From Lonsdalea populi (lineage in GTDB: Bacteria; Pseudomonadota; Gammaproteobacteria; Enterobacterales; Enterobacteriaceae): a stretch of DNA of 64,000 bases. The notes beneath the pieces are model-generated. The model did not search any database and had not been told where the DNA came from. It was given only the letters and a program-made list of their open reading frames with translations. A program made the position numbers and the translations under genes. Positions 27,195 to 36,777 of the stretch are shown here, piece after piece. Every line of letters begins with the position of its first letter. Positions within the stretch are counted from its first letter, which is position 1. The DNA is taken from NCBI RefSeq assembly GCF_015999465.1, contig NZ_CP065534.1, forward strand, positions 1,302,001 through 1,366,000, written 5' to 3'.

Positions 27195-28846
27195 TTTGTC
27201 GCTCCCGTGTGGGAAGAGGGGCGGGCCTGGGTGAGCGGCGGATCGTTGGGTCTGCCCTGTAGAAGCGACTCGGGATGACGTTCTATCTGGTCGGCCAGTG
27301 TGCGCATTGAACGCAATGCGCGCAGCAGTTCCTGCAGGCTTTGTCCCAGCGTCATGATCGTCGGTGAATCTTCCGCTATCAAGTCATTAGCCGTTTCGAC
27401 CGTTTGTCGCATCTGCTTGAGCAACTGTGTGGTTTCCGGCAGCGTCTGACTATTCACCTGACGTAGCGTTTTATCCAGGCTGCCCAGCGTGGCGTTCAAA
27501 TTGTTGCTGATGGATTCGAGCGGCATTTTGTCGACTTTGCTGACGATACTGGCCAGTTGTTCCTGTAGGCGATCAAAACCACCTCTGGTAGTGGGAATCT
27601 GCAGGGGGTGGGCGGTTATATCGAACTTGACTTTAGGCGCCTGGGGAATGAAGTCCAGAGAAATATAGAGCTGGCCGGTCAGGAGGTTGCTGGACGTTGC
27701 CTGAGCGCGCAGTCCCTGTTCGACCAAATCTCGCGTGAATTTGGCCGTTTCCAACTCGATATTGTCCGTGGCTTTAGGCAGCTTGTTCAGCACATTGCCC
27801 ATTCGGTTAGGATAGACCTCAATGCCGACGATGGAGGGGAATCGGTAGCCCGTAATATTGTAGTCCAGCTCCACCGATACGACCTGACCGATTTTGATGC
27901 TGGAGAACTCGACGGGCGCGCCGACCGCAAGGCCGTGCAGCGAGCGTTCGAACCTTAGCTGGAAGAACATCGCCGGTCCGTCCGGCGGCGCCATCGCACT
28001 GTCCTGATCTTTGGCCAGCCGATACGTGATGCCGCTTCCGGCTGCAGGAGAACCGCTGTCGCTATCGGCGGTGGCGAAGGCGATACCGCCAGTCACGATG
28101 GATGCGATCGTCTGCGTTCTAAGGCGAAAGCCGTTGGCGCCAACCGACACATCCAGACCACTGGCATTCCAGAAGCGGGTCTTGGGGGTGACAAAGCGGT
28201 TATAAGGCGCGTCGACAAAGACCTGTAACGCGACGTTTTTACCGTCTTCTTTTAATTTGTAAGACGCAATACGGCCTACCTGAACCCGACGGTAGTAAAC
28301 CGGAGAGCCGATATCCAGCGATCCCAAATCGTCCGTCAGCACTTCGAACTGGCTGCCGGGCATGCCGTTGACGACGGCAGGCGGCGCTTCGAGTCCGGCA
28401 AATGCGCGTCTCGTCTCGTCAGACGCGCCTTTATCCACCCCGATATAGGCGCCGGACAGCAGGGTATCAATCCCGGTGACGCCCCCCATGCCGACGCGAG
28501 GACGGACAACCCAGAAGCGGGTATCCGCCCGGGCCAGATTTTCCGCGCTCTTATCCAACTGAACGGTGACCCGAACGCGGTCGTCATCGCCCTCCAGCGC
28601 AAGAGACGTGACGGTTCCGACAGTCACATCCTTGTACTTGACCGCCGTTTTACCGGCTTCCAAACCCGAGGCGGTCAGGAACGTCATCGTAATCTCCGGA
28701 CCGGCCGATAACCACGTTTTCGACAGCAGGACCGCGCCGGTTATCAGCGCAATCGCCGGAATAAGCCACACCAACGAGATGTGTCGGCGTTGGCGTGAGA
28801 TGTCCGGATCGCCGGGTTCGTTGTGTGGGTCATACATAGCATTCAT
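27191..28846 (-). CDS. pqiB: PqiB, MCE-domain tunnel protein
   Basis: A protein of 551 residues, near the 546 of E. coli PqiB. One N-terminal membrane helix (ISLVWLIPAIALITGAVLL) precedes three MCE domains (about residues 45-135, 160-250 and 285-390). A long amphipathic helical region (about 430-530) follows, which in E. coli forms the needle that spans the periplasm. It is thought to move lipids between membranes and is induced by redox stress through SoxRS in E. coli. ATGA overlaps on both sides couple it to the upstream pqiA-type gene and to pqiC. Confidence 0.93.
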   Translation of the reverse strand: MNAMYDPHNEPGDPDISRQRRHISLVWLIPAIALITGAVLLSKTWLSAGPEITMTFLTASGLEAGKTAVKYKDVTVGTVTSLALEGDDDRVRVTVQLDKSAENLARADTRFWVVRPRVGMGGVTGIDTLLSGAYIGVDKGASDETRRAFAGLEAPPAVVNGMPGSQFEVLTDDLGSLDIGSPVYYRRVQVGRIASYKLKEDGKNVALQVFVDAPYNRFVTPKTRFWNASGLDVSVGANGFRLRTQTIASIVTGGIAFATADSDSGSPAAGSGITYRLAKDQDSAMAPPDGPAMFFQLRFERSLHGLAVGAPVEFSSIKIGQVVSVELDYNITGYRFPSIVGIEVYPNRMGNVLNKLPKATDNIELETAKFTRDLVEQGLRAQATSSNLLTGQLYISLDFIPQAPKVKFDITAHPLQIPTTRGGFDRLQEQLASIVSKVDKMPLESISNNLNATLGSLDKTLRQVNSQTLPETTQLLKQMRQTVETANDLIAEDSPTIMTLGQSLQELLRALRSMRTLADQIERHPESLLQGRPNDPPLTQARPSSHTGATK

Positions 28847-29466
28847 TTATCATCACCATCCCAGATGAGGCGTGGATCAAAGTTCATTGCGGAAAGCATG
28901 GTCAGTATCACCACCAAACCGAAATAGAGGATGCCGCTGCGCGGCTCTACATCACTGAGCGTTTGAAATTTGACGAGCGCGGAAACCGCCGCGACGACAA
29001 AAACATCGAGCATGGACCAATAACCGATAATCTCGGTTAACCGGTATAGTTTTGCCCGTTCGAGACGGGCCACGGCGCTCCGTCTGCGGGCGGAGATCAG
29101 CAGTACGCCGAGCGCCAGAAACTTGATGCACGGAATGACCACGCTGGCGGCGAAAATGAGCAGGGCGATACCATACGAACCGGCTTTCCAGAAGTCGATC
29201 ACGCCCGCCAATATGGTGCTTTCGCTACCATGGCCAAACAGGCTGGTGTACATCACCGGTAGGACGTTGGCCGGAATATAGAAAATTATCGCAGCGATCA
29301 GTAGCGCCCAGGAGCGGCTGATGCTGGCGGGGCGTCTTGGGTGGAGACGCGTATGACAACGCGGGCAACGGGCAGGCGTGGATGATGTGCGCTCCGATTT
29401 GCAGACGAGCCGGCATAGCGGACAGCCAATGACGCCTAGCTGTCCGGCGCGTATAGGGCTACGCAT
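28843..29466 (-). CDS. pqiA: PqiA-type membrane protein, second half as a separate gene
   Basis: A protein of 207 residues that starts with a zinc-ribbon-like region (CPLC and CPRC pairs) followed by about four membrane helices (ALLIAAIIFYIPANVLPV, GIALLIFAASVVIPCIKFLAL, and two near the C terminus). It corresponds to the second PqiA domain of E. coli PqiA (417 residues, two domains). The ATG at 29466 overlaps the preceding gene's TAG at 29461-29459 by eight bases and matches the domain start; the frame is open further upstream. Both halves keep their zinc ribbon, so the pair is likely functional as two chains. Confidence 0.85.
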   Translation of the reverse strand: MRSPIRAGQLGVIGCPLCRLVCKSERTSSTPARCPRCHTRLHPRRPASISRSWALLIAAIIFYIPANVLPVMYTSLFGHGSESTILAGVIDFWKAGSYGIALLIFAASVVIPCIKFLALGVLLISARRRSAVARLERAKLYRLTEIIGYWSMLDVFVVAAVSALVKFQTLSDVEPRSGILYFGLVVILTMLSAMNFDPRLIWDGDDK

Positions 29467-30088
29467 GGTTGACTTCCCGTGTGGACTGGGCATCGGTGTA
29501 GTCCCACAGCACGAGCACATTGCGATGGCCGATCACCACATTAAGCACCATGAGCGCCGCCATTGCCCAGCAGCCGGGACCGGGAAGTACATCCAAAAAC
29601 CCCGACAGCTTGATGCCCGCGATCATGAAGCCGAGCAAGCCGACTTCGACCATACCCCATGGACGGATTCGCTCCTGAATCTTCATACAAAGAATAAATC
29701 CTGGGGCGCGGTGCCGGCGGCGGGCGGACAGCAGTATCCAGCCGAACAATAAAATTTGTAGTGCGGGTATGACGATGAGCAGCAGCACGGTTAATACCGC
29801 CAGCAACAGCATCGGCCCCTGTGCGAGCGCGATGGCTGTCTGCCAGAGCGTCGCTGAATTTTGCACGCCGTGGAAACTAACCCGCAGCACCGGAAATACA
29901 TTGGCCAGCACCCAGACGATAGCGGCGGTCAGCGTGATCGCCAGCCACACGTCGGTATTGATTGGCGCAGCGTGATACAGCACCGCCGAGCAGCGCCTAC
30001 AGCGCGCGGATTCGCCGCGTTGCAGCGCTTGTTTCAGGTAAACGCAGTCGCAGTGGGTGCAGACAGTAAGATGACGGCATATTTTCAT
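29459..30088 (-). CDS. pqiA: PqiA-type membrane protein, first half as a separate gene
   Basis: First gene of the pqi operon, 209 residues. It has an N-terminal zinc ribbon (CTHC and CRRC) and about four membrane helices (WLAITLTAAIVWVLANVFPV, PMLLLAVLTVLLLIVIPALQ and two more). It corresponds to domain 1 of E. coli PqiA and ends after the fourth helix with a short polar tail and a stop, immediately before the start of the domain-2 gene. PqiA is an inner-membrane partner thought to feed lipid into PqiB. Here the protein is two coupled polypeptides rather than one. Confidence 0.85.
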   Translation of the reverse strand: MKICRHLTVCTHCDCVYLKQALQRGESARCRRCSAVLYHAAPINTDVWLAITLTAAIVWVLANVFPVLRVSFHGVQNSATLWQTAIALAQGPMLLLAVLTVLLLIVIPALQILLFGWILLSARRRHRAPGFILCMKIQERIRPWGMVEVGLLGFMIAGIKLSGFLDVLPGPGCWAMAALMVLNVVIGHRNVLVLWDYTDAQSTREVNHA

Positions 30089-31764
30089 GATGATACGGGC
30101 GATAATCGCCTCTCAAAGGAAGCCGCTGGAGGGCGAGGGCTGAGCCCCGCAAGGTCACTCATTGTATATTGGCTCTTTAGATATCCGGATAGCGAGCGCC
30201 ATAGATTCGGACAGAAAGTGGACGTTGCAATAGATTGCCACGGGTTTAATTTTTACGCTCATATATTTATGCCTGTCGTTAGGGCGGGCGTGCCGAAACG
30301 GGCGACAAAATCCGTGAGCAGACCCGATGGGCGGTCGATATGTTTCTGGTTGAGGCCGCTCCACGCTAGCCGCCTATGTTTGAGGTTAATATCTCTACTG
30401 CCTCGGGGCATCATTACCACGCTGATTCCCGGCGATTTTATCGTCTGCCCGACCTAACGTATTATTCAAAAATGAAATATTCAGAGGCTATTACGTCTTC
30501 GATAATGTTGCCTTTGCTATAAAGCTATACATCGTCCCGCCGTTATTCTATTTTTATCACCGATACCGGCGCTAATCTTAATCAGAGTGCTTTGGTGAAT
30601 TAAATATCTCTTTGTCGACGGTATGTTATGAATAATCGAACGGCTATGGTAGTATTAGTCGCCTGATTATCAATATCGATTGTTATTGTTCCAACGCAGG
30701 GGGGATAGGCGACAGCTTTAATGCTCACGTCATCAATAGCATTATCTTTTTTTTTATATTGTAATCCTCATGACTTTAGGTGGAGAGGGCGTTATGCCTA
30801 CCCCATATAATCCATAGCCATCAAAGATGGGTGGGCGATGAAATGAAAATAACGGATATGCTCAGAAAAGCAGACATAGCCTAAATTAAACTCTCCGAAA
30901 TAAGCCTTAAAGCATAAAGAACCTTATCATAGTGTTCTGAAGTGTAAAAATAAAAAACTTATTGATGCGGTCAATGCGATTTGGCATTTTCCTTAAAGAA
31001 AAAAGAGGAAGACCTAATGGGGAGCTATGGGATAACCGTCCTTAAACCGTACAGCGGGGTGGGAGTATTGTCAGTTTGGCGAAAGTTTAGGAATTAGCAT
31101 AAAAATAGGCTGTGGGCGAGATTAATTTATCCAGTACTCCCTCTTTCATCTATATGTTGTTCACGACTAAAAGAGGACGCGTAGCTAAGTTGTCATAAAG
31201 TCACCATCCTGAAGTTATTATATTTATACCCAATTCAAGACAAACGATAAGAGATTTTAGACAAAAGACAAGAGCTTGATTTTTAAATACATAGAAATTA
31301 TGTGGTCTTTACAAGTAATTAACAAGAGTCGGAAAGCGATAATTAGCTGTCAGAATTTGTTCTGATTCTGAAATCAACGTCGCCTGTCGGCGATGAAGCG
31401 TGCTTATCTTATGTACTGAATGAAGGCATGCGTTCCAGGGGGGCGAGTGTACACGCAGTGTGTGGGGTAATAGCGATTGATTCCAGCGCTGGCAGTACTC
31501 TCGGGAGAATTAGATAGTGTAGTGCGGAGCTTGAAATCGGTCTTAAAACAGGAGGGCGGATATTCTGAATTATTAAGAAAATTCTCGGTAAGGGGGTATT
31601 TCTGAAAAAACTCTGAAATAATGTGACTGATGTTCATTCTTTTTATTCGGTGTTATACTTATTAAAAATCCTACACAAGAGATATAAATTTATGGCATCG
31701 CCGGTTTTATGCCAATGGCGATTCACGGATAGTTGTGACTAAATTTGGAGGTAATAAAGAAACA
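30089..31764. other. AT-rich, gene-poor stretch
   Basis: About 1.7 kb between the pqi operon and the LuxR-type gene. Base composition falls visibly from about 30.46 kb onward. No reading frame has a plausible start plus coding character. The left end must hold the pqi promoter. At 31350-31371, TCAGAAT-N8-ATTCTGA is a perfect 7-base inverted repeat. A near-repeat AGACAAACGATAAGAG / AGACAAAAGACAAGAG lies at about 31240-31275. A -10-like TATACT at 31654-31659 is the best candidate promoter element for the LuxR-type gene. Small RNAs cannot be excluded. Confidence 0.5.
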
Positions 31765-32325
31765 ATGGATTATGTGTTTTTTATCGAAGATGAAATAATA
31801 ACTTATTCGCTTCAAAAAATAATTCGTAGTAAGATTATGACCGCAGTCGACATGAGCTTTGTCGCTACTGACGTAAGTGATTTGATGCGATATCCCAATA
31901 AAGAGGTCAGTAAAGTTTTTTTTATCGGAACTTCAAATGAATGTCCGATAACGGCATCTCTTGTCGATGTGATAAAATTTATCAACAAGGAAAATAGAAT
32001 CATTCTCTTTAAAAACAACGCATCGTGCTATAACTTAAATTATCAGAAATGCGACTCAGTTATCGGACTGAAAAGTCCCATAGATGAGATAGTCTCTTCG
32101 ATACAGAAAGCCACTCAATCACCGCTCTATATTAGTACTGAGCCTAAACCAATGAGACTGTCATCCAGGGAAATGTTTGTTCTTGAGCAACTTGCTACAG
32201 GAAAATCGAACAAAGAAGTTTCCACTATGCTGTGCTTGAGTGAGAAAACTATCAGTAGCCATAAGAAAAATATTCTTAGAAAACTTAACGTAAAAAATAT
32301 TATCGAAGCTGTAAATCGCATATAA
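31765..32325 (+). CDS. Orphan LuxR/FixJ-type transcriptional regulator
   Basis: A protein of 186 residues with an N-terminal receiver-like region (about 1-120) lacking a clear phosphoacceptor aspartate pocket, and a C-terminal LuxR helix-turn-helix (about 125-186) with LSSREMFVLEQLATGKSNKEV and LSEKTISSHKKNILRKL. Size and layout resemble RcsA/YjjQ/BglJ-type auxiliary regulators that act without phosphorylation. A GTG at 31735 is in frame; the ATG at 31765 is preferred because it begins the receiver-like fold, although GGAGG at 31747 is rather far away. The gene is AT-rich compared with neighbours and stands alone, suggesting horizontal acquisition or a silenced (H-NS-type) locus. Targets are unknown. 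Confidence 0.78.
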   Translation: MDYVFFIEDEIITYSLQKIIRSKIMTAVDMSFVATDVSDLMRYPNKEVSKVFFIGTSNECPITASLVDVIKFINKENRIILFKNNASCYNLNYQKCDSVIGLKSPIDEIVSSIQKATQSPLYISTEPKPMRLSSREMFVLEQLATGKSNKEVSTMLCLSEKTISSHKKNILRKLNVKNIIEAVNRI

Positions 32326-33177
32326 ACAAATTATCTTCATATCGTATACACACGCAGAACATTATTTCAAAATAGCTGTTTTTATTTTAATTAAAAAACT
32401 TTTCATTATATTAAATGTTTTTCCCTGTTAACATCGGGTGAAATCATTCCCTAAACCTTGAAAGAAAACAAAATCTTATTCATTGAGATAATATTTTGGC
32501 ATCAACGATATGAACCAACGTTGTCTTCGAATGCGATAAATATGTTAAATATAGACAGTCAAAGGGAATACGGTACGCACTTGCCGAGCTGGTTGTTACT
32601 CATTGTTTCTTTACGTAAACGATTGGCGGAGTGATGCAATCACCCGTGATTATATTGATAAATACCGAGCATAGAGGGGGCTATGCTCTATTCGGGTTAT
32701 ATCTGATTTCTTCTGGTGGCAGAAGGACGTCAACGCCTTTTCCCCCCACGCTAAACGAGACGATCATCCCGCCGCTTCGTTGCCGCTTCCCGCTTTTCAT
32801 CTTCTCTTCTACCCCCGACGCGACCGGGAAGATAAATTTCTCACCGACGTCAGAATGTTGCGCCTGTATCGTTTAGCCTTTTCAGGATATTAGGTGTGGC
32901 ATCGCGCCATTCATCAGTATGCGCTCAAGATATTGGTTACTTCGGCCGCGAGATCACATTCCGCGGCCGAGACGCATTTCCTTTCCCTTCCCGTGAAGGT
33001 ATCTGCCATCTTCATTGCCGAACATCGTCGACTATTCCACGATTCGCGATATGCTGAATACGGCGAGGTCGTATTCACGAAAGCTCCTCGCCGGCGCCAC
33101 GCGTAAGACACGGGCTGTTAAATCATCAGCGCTATAGCGCTATTACCCTGATAAAAAATAAAACGGAGACTGTCGCC
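32326..33177. other. Gene-poor stretch between the LuxR-type and binding-protein genes
   Basis: About 850 bases, AT-rich up to about 32.65 kb and then ordinary. At 32667-32688, GAGCATAG, a six-base loop and CTATGCTC form a perfect 8-base hairpin without a T-run. Two short frames at 32631-32876 and 32894-33106 lack coding character and similarity that I can see. The right end precedes the GTG start of the binding protein and should hold its promoter. Confidence 0.45.
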
Positions 33178-33960
33178 GTGAAGAAAATGACCTCCCTACT
33201 TCTGGCAGGATGCCTGTTCACTCTGGGGGCCGCCTGGGCGGAACAGACCACCGTGCGTTTCGGGTTGGAAGCCCTGTATCCGCCGTTTGAATATAAAACA
33301 CCGGAAGGCAAACTGGCGGGTTTTGACGTGGATCTGGGCCATGCGGTCTGTGAAGCCGCCAACGTTCGCTGCACCTGGACCGAAACTTCCTTCGACGGCC
33401 TGATACCGGCGTTGCAGGCGCGTAAATTCGACGTCATCAACTCGGCCATGAATGTGACTGAAAAACGACGTCAGGCGATTGACTTCACCGATGTGATTTA
33501 CCACATTCCCAGCCTGCTGATCGCCCGGGCGGACAGCGGGCTGCTGCCGGCGGTGGAGTCGCTGCGCGGAAAACAGGTCGGGGTATTGCAGTCCTCTGTG
33601 CAGGAAAGCTATGCCAATGTTCATTGGGTGCCCAAAGGCGTCAATGTGGTCTCTTATCAGGACCAGGATCAGGTTTACCAGGATCTGGAATCCGGTCGTC
33701 TGGATGCTACGTTGGTGATGGCGGCGGCCGGGCAGAGTGGTTTCTTGTCGCAGCCCATGGGAAAGAGTTTCGCCTTCGTGGGCGGTGCTGTTCAGGACGA
33801 GAGCATTCTTGGACGCGGTATCGCTTTCGGCCTGCGTAAAGGCGACGATGCGCTTCGCCAGCGTTTGAATACGGCGATTGCCGAAGTGAAAGCCAAAGGC
33901 ACCATTAACGAACTGTCTAAAAAATACTTTGGCGGACTGGACGTCACCGTGAAGGAGTAA
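33178..33960 (+). CDS. Periplasmic basic-amino-acid-type binding protein (HisJ/ArtJ family)
   Basis: An extracellular solute-binding protein family 3 member of 260 residues with a signal peptide cleaved after AAWA. FGLEALYPPFEY, GFDVDLG, WTETSFDGLIPALQARKFDVI and the MNVTEKRRQAIDFT segment form the ligand site of the arginine/lysine/ornithine/histidine subgroup. The GTG start is chosen because CGGAG lies nine bases before it; the ATG at 33187 would shorten the signal peptide by three residues. No permease or ATPase genes are beside it, so it is an orphan binding protein probably sharing a transporter encoded elsewhere. Confidence 0.88.
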   Translation: MKKMTSLLLAGCLFTLGAAWAEQTTVRFGLEALYPPFEYKTPEGKLAGFDVDLGHAVCEAANVRCTWTETSFDGLIPALQARKFDVINSAMNVTEKRRQAIDFTDVIYHIPSLLIARADSGLLPAVESLRGKQVGVLQSSVQESYANVHWVPKGVNVVSYQDQDQVYQDLESGRLDATLVMAAAGQSGFLSQPMGKSFAFVGGAVQDESILGRGIAFGLRKGDDALRQRLNTAIAEVKAKGTINELSKKYFGGLDVTVKE

Positions 33961-33967
33961 AAACGTG

Positions 33968-33995
33968 AGGATCCAGGCGTGAACGCCCGGATCCT
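33968..33995. terminator. Hairpin between convergent genes
   Basis: AGGATCC (33968-33974) pairs with GGATCCT (33989-33995), with an inner GGCGT/ACGCC stem. No T-run follows on either strand, so intrinsic termination is uncertain, but its position between two convergent stops supports the role. Confidence 0.5.
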
Positions 33996-34022
33996 ACGCT
34001 TGCCGACAACGCCTACGGCGCA

Positions 34023-35180
34023 CTACCGCACCCGACATAACCGACGTGCGCCTTCTCGCAATGTTTCATCGTCTTTGGAGAAACTTAACCGGATCAGTCC
34101 GGTGTCAATGATTTGGCTATAGAACGCCGACAGCGGGATGGCGGCGACCTTATAGTCTCGAATCAGCTTGAGAACGAAATCATCATCGCCCAGATCGCTG
34201 AACCCCCGGAAACTCGCCAGCAGGAAAAAACTGCCGCCGCTCGGCAGCAGCTCGAATGGGGACGATTGCAGCGACTCCACCAGCAAGTCTCGCTTGTGCT
34301 GATAGAACCCGGCCAATTCCAAATAGCTCTGCGGATCCGCCATCATGGCGGCGAACGCATACTGCATCGGCGTGTCAGCCGAAAACGCCATAAACTGGTG
34401 CACTTTTCGAATCTCATCCATCAGCGCTTTGGGCGCCAGACAATAGCCGACGCGCCAGCCGGTGACGTGATAGGTCTTCCCGAACGACGACACGATCACG
34501 CTGCGTTCCGCCAACGCCGGATGACGCGCCATGCCGTGATGGATACCGTTATCGAAGACTATGTGCTCGTATACTTCATCGGACAGGATGGCGATATCGG
34601 TGCTGCGAGTCAGCGCGGTTAGTCGTTCAATGTCGTATTTGTCAAAGACCATCCCGGTAGGGTTATGTGGGCTGTTGACGATAATCATCCGGGTTTTCGG
34701 ATTTATGGCTGCCGCCACTTCATCCCAGTCGATACGGAGATTGCTCAGCGAAAGTTTGATGGGGATCGCCGTGGCGCCCTGCAAGCGGACGATCGGCGCA
34801 TAGCTGTCGAACGCGGGTTCGAAATAGATCACCTCGTCGCCTGGATGCACCAGCGCGCTGATGGCGGAGTAGAGCCCCTCGCTGGCGCTGGCCATGATTG
34901 TGATCTCCTCATCGGCGTCGTAACGGGCGCCGTACAGTCGTTCGGTTTTCTCCGCCAGCGCATGGCGCAGCGCGTCCAGGCCGGTCATAGACGCATATTG
35001 ATTATGTCCTTCGCGCATAGCTTGGGAGACGGCGTCGACCAACTGAGGCGCGCAGGCGAAGTTGGGCGCGCCCTGGGACAAATTCAGCGCTTGATGCTCG
35101 GCGCTCAGTTGGCCGATCACGGTAAAAATGGTGGTGCCGACATCCGGCAGCTTGGAACGGGTGGCGCATGCGCTCTGCAT
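34023..35180 (-). CDS. ybdL: Methionine aminotransferase (PLP-dependent, YbdL family)
   Basis: A class I/II aminotransferase of 385 residues that resembles E. coli YbdL along its whole length: SKLPDVGTTIF at the N terminus, INLSQG-like NLSQGAPNF, NSPHNPTG, SDEVYEHI, and the PLP-lysine in SSFGKTYHVTGWRVGYC. YbdL prefers methionine, with histidine and phenylalanine as further substrates, and acts in 2-oxo-acid interconversion. The start follows AGGAG six bases upstream. The gene is a single unit facing the binding-protein gene; a LysR relic in divergent orientation lies upstream and may once have regulated it. Confidence 0.92.
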   Translation of the reverse strand: MQSACATRSKLPDVGTTIFTVIGQLSAEHQALNLSQGAPNFACAPQLVDAVSQAMREGHNQYASMTGLDALRHALAEKTERLYGARYDADEEITIMASASEGLYSAISALVHPGDEVIYFEPAFDSYAPIVRLQGATAIPIKLSLSNLRIDWDEVAAAINPKTRMIIVNSPHNPTGMVFDKYDIERLTALTRSTDIAILSDEVYEHIVFDNGIHHGMARHPALAERSVIVSSFGKTYHVTGWRVGYCLAPKALMDEIRKVHQFMAFSADTPMQYAFAAMMADPQSYLELAGFYQHKRDLLVESLQSSPFELLPSGGSFFLLASFRGFSDLGDDDFVLKLIRDYKVAAIPLSAFYSQIIDTGLIRLSFSKDDETLREGARRLCRVR

Positions 35181-35299
35181 GGATAGCTCCTGATTGTCAT
35201 AGAGAAGGCGTTATTAAGTAATAGAAAGCCCTGGGTAACAAGGGGAACTTTGTCATACTGGCTACGCACTCAGGACATGGCTTAACCGGCTGCGATGGG

Positions 35300-35593
35300 G
35301 AGTTCTCGACCCAGAAACGCCCCTCGCTGGACGTACTGCAAACCTTCGCCGTGGTATCCCGGCATCTCCATTTTATCCATGCGGCGCAGGCCATCTGCCT
35401 GACGCAGGGCGCGGGAAGACGCCCGATTTTTGGGCTGGAGCGTCAGCGGAGTTACCCGTTGTTCAAACGTCATGCGCGCGGGTCGATTGTGACGGAACGC
35501 CTACAGACGCTGGTGCGCTTGCCCTCGTTGCTCCCAGCCGGTCGGGCAATGACCGCACGTTTCCCCGTAGCCAGATCGCATCCCGCACGGTAA
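35300..35593 (+). pseudogene. LysR-family regulator relic (DNA-binding domain only)
   Basis: The frame reads a LysR helix-turn-helix: SLDVLQTFAVVSRH from 35324, then HAAQAICLTQGAGRR, LERQRSYPLFKRHARG and VTERLQTLV. The invariant pattern F-AA-L-LTQ-A-R-I-LE-LF-R-R-LT-G is mostly retained, but key positions are damaged: the usual SRQI is GRRPI and a conserved Gly is lost. There is no good start codon, and the frame ends at 35593 about 70 residues after the motif with no effector domain. It diverges from ybdL. The following 390 bases (to 35982) carry nothing else I recognise. Confidence 0.7.
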
Positions 35594-35982
35594 TAGGACG
35601 GGACAATAGTCCCGCAGCAAAAAAACTCGGCAAGCTTCTGCCGCTTGCGGATTGCTGCCGATGCTCGGCTCAACGGGGAGGCTGAGGCCGCCTCGCTGCG
35701 CTGACCGTGGATGTTGTGGCCGGTCTGAGTCAGCAATTCCAGCAGCGGCGCGCGAGCGGTACACCGTAAGGCGGTTTTCATGATGGCGTCGCCTCTATAA
35801 GGCGAATGGTGGAAAACCTTATCAGAGAGAATTTATAACCCTGAAATAATGAAATTTGTTTTTATATTCCCATTAGTTCTAACTGGTCGACGGGCGTGCG
35901 ACGTAAGCAATATACGATGTTATCTTTCCTGGCTCTATGTTGAAGAGTCGGATTGCCGCAGTCGCGGTTTGAGAGGGAAAGG

Positions 35983-36684
35983 ATGATCGACGATAACCGG
36001 AGGATACAGTCTGTTGAGCGGGCGATGGCATTGCTGGAAGCGATTGCTGCGGCTGGAGGGGAATCCCGTCTGGTAGACCTGACGACGCAGCTGGGACTCA
36101 ACAAAAGCACGCTGCACGGTCTACTGAATACGCTGGCGGCGATGGGATACGTCACCCGCAACGGCACACGCTATGCGCTGGGTCTGCGTCTGCGAGAACT
36201 GGCACAGCCGTTGACTGACGAAGATTCCGCGCTGCGCGCCACGTTCGGGCCGGTGCTGCGGCGCTTCGCCGAGATTAGCGGCGAGACCTGCTATTTGGCC
36301 GTCCCGTGCGGGACGAGTGAGTATCTCTGTATCGACTCCGTGGAATGTGATGGCAGCTTGTTGCGGGCAACCTGTCCCTGCGGCAACCGTGAGGGGCTGA
36401 CCACTTCAGCCATTGGTAAAATCCTTCTGGCCAACGACGCCGGGCTGATGCGTAGTCTGCGGCGATCGGGGAAAGTGTCGGCGTCGCTGGACGTTGAGCT
36501 GAAGATGATCGCCTTACAGGGTTTCGCGCTCGATCTGGAACAAGTAGAGCCGGGCCTGTGCTGCGTAGCTATGCCGCTCTATAAGCAAGGACGCGTCGTC
36601 GCCGCTTTGGGGATGAGCGGTCCGTCCTGCCGTTGGTCGTCTTCGGCGCTGCAAGATCTTGTCCATCGCGTGTTGCAGGAATAG
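35983..36684 (+). CDS. IclR-family transcriptional regulator
   Basis: A protein of 233 residues with an N-terminal winged helix-turn-helix (about 1-65: RIQSVERAMALLEAI, LGLNKSTLHGLLNTL, GYVTRNGTRYALG) and a C-terminal IclR effector domain (about 80-230) with SGETCYLAVPCG and TSAIGKILLA. The ATG at 35983 follows GAGGGAAAGG; the frame is open upstream to 35953. The regulated genes are not evident. It is convergent with the siderophore-interacting protein gene and divergent from nothing intact. The effector domain contains several cysteines (CPCGN), so redox or metal input is possible but speculative. Confidence 0.87.
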   Translation: MIDDNRRIQSVERAMALLEAIAAAGGESRLVDLTTQLGLNKSTLHGLLNTLAAMGYVTRNGTRYALGLRLRELAQPLTDEDSALRATFGPVLRRFAEISGETCYLAVPCGTSEYLCIDSVECDGSLLRATCPCGNREGLTTSAIGKILLANDAGLMRSLRRSGKVSASLDVELKMIALQGFALDLEQVEPGLCCVAMPLYKQGRVVAALGMSGPSCRWSSSALQDLVHRVLQE

Positions 36685-36777
36685 TCCGGCAATACGAAAA
36701 ACAGCGCTGGTCTCGTCAACATCATTCTCTTGCGCTCCTGGCATGGTCATTATCTTTTTCGGAAATATCGGTGGGGG

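Noticed and set aside
31238..31276. Imperfect AGACAA-type direct repeat as a possible CRISPR or iteron array
   Set aside because: Only two imperfect copies with no regular spacing and no replication or cas genes nearby.
31404..31637. Minus-strand frame of 77 residues in the AT-rich island
   Set aside because: No ribosome-binding site, no recognisable domain, and a composition expected from AT-rich non-coding DNA.
32631..33106. Two short plus-strand frames before the binding-protein gene
   Set aside because: Odd composition, no start signal and no similarity; likely chance frames.
35470..35781. Minus-strand frame of 103 residues opposite and beyond the LysR relic
   Set aside because: Overlaps the recognisable LysR fragment, and its second half is Arg/Ser/Cys-rich antisense-like sequence. 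The first part looks faintly protein-like, but I could not assign it.
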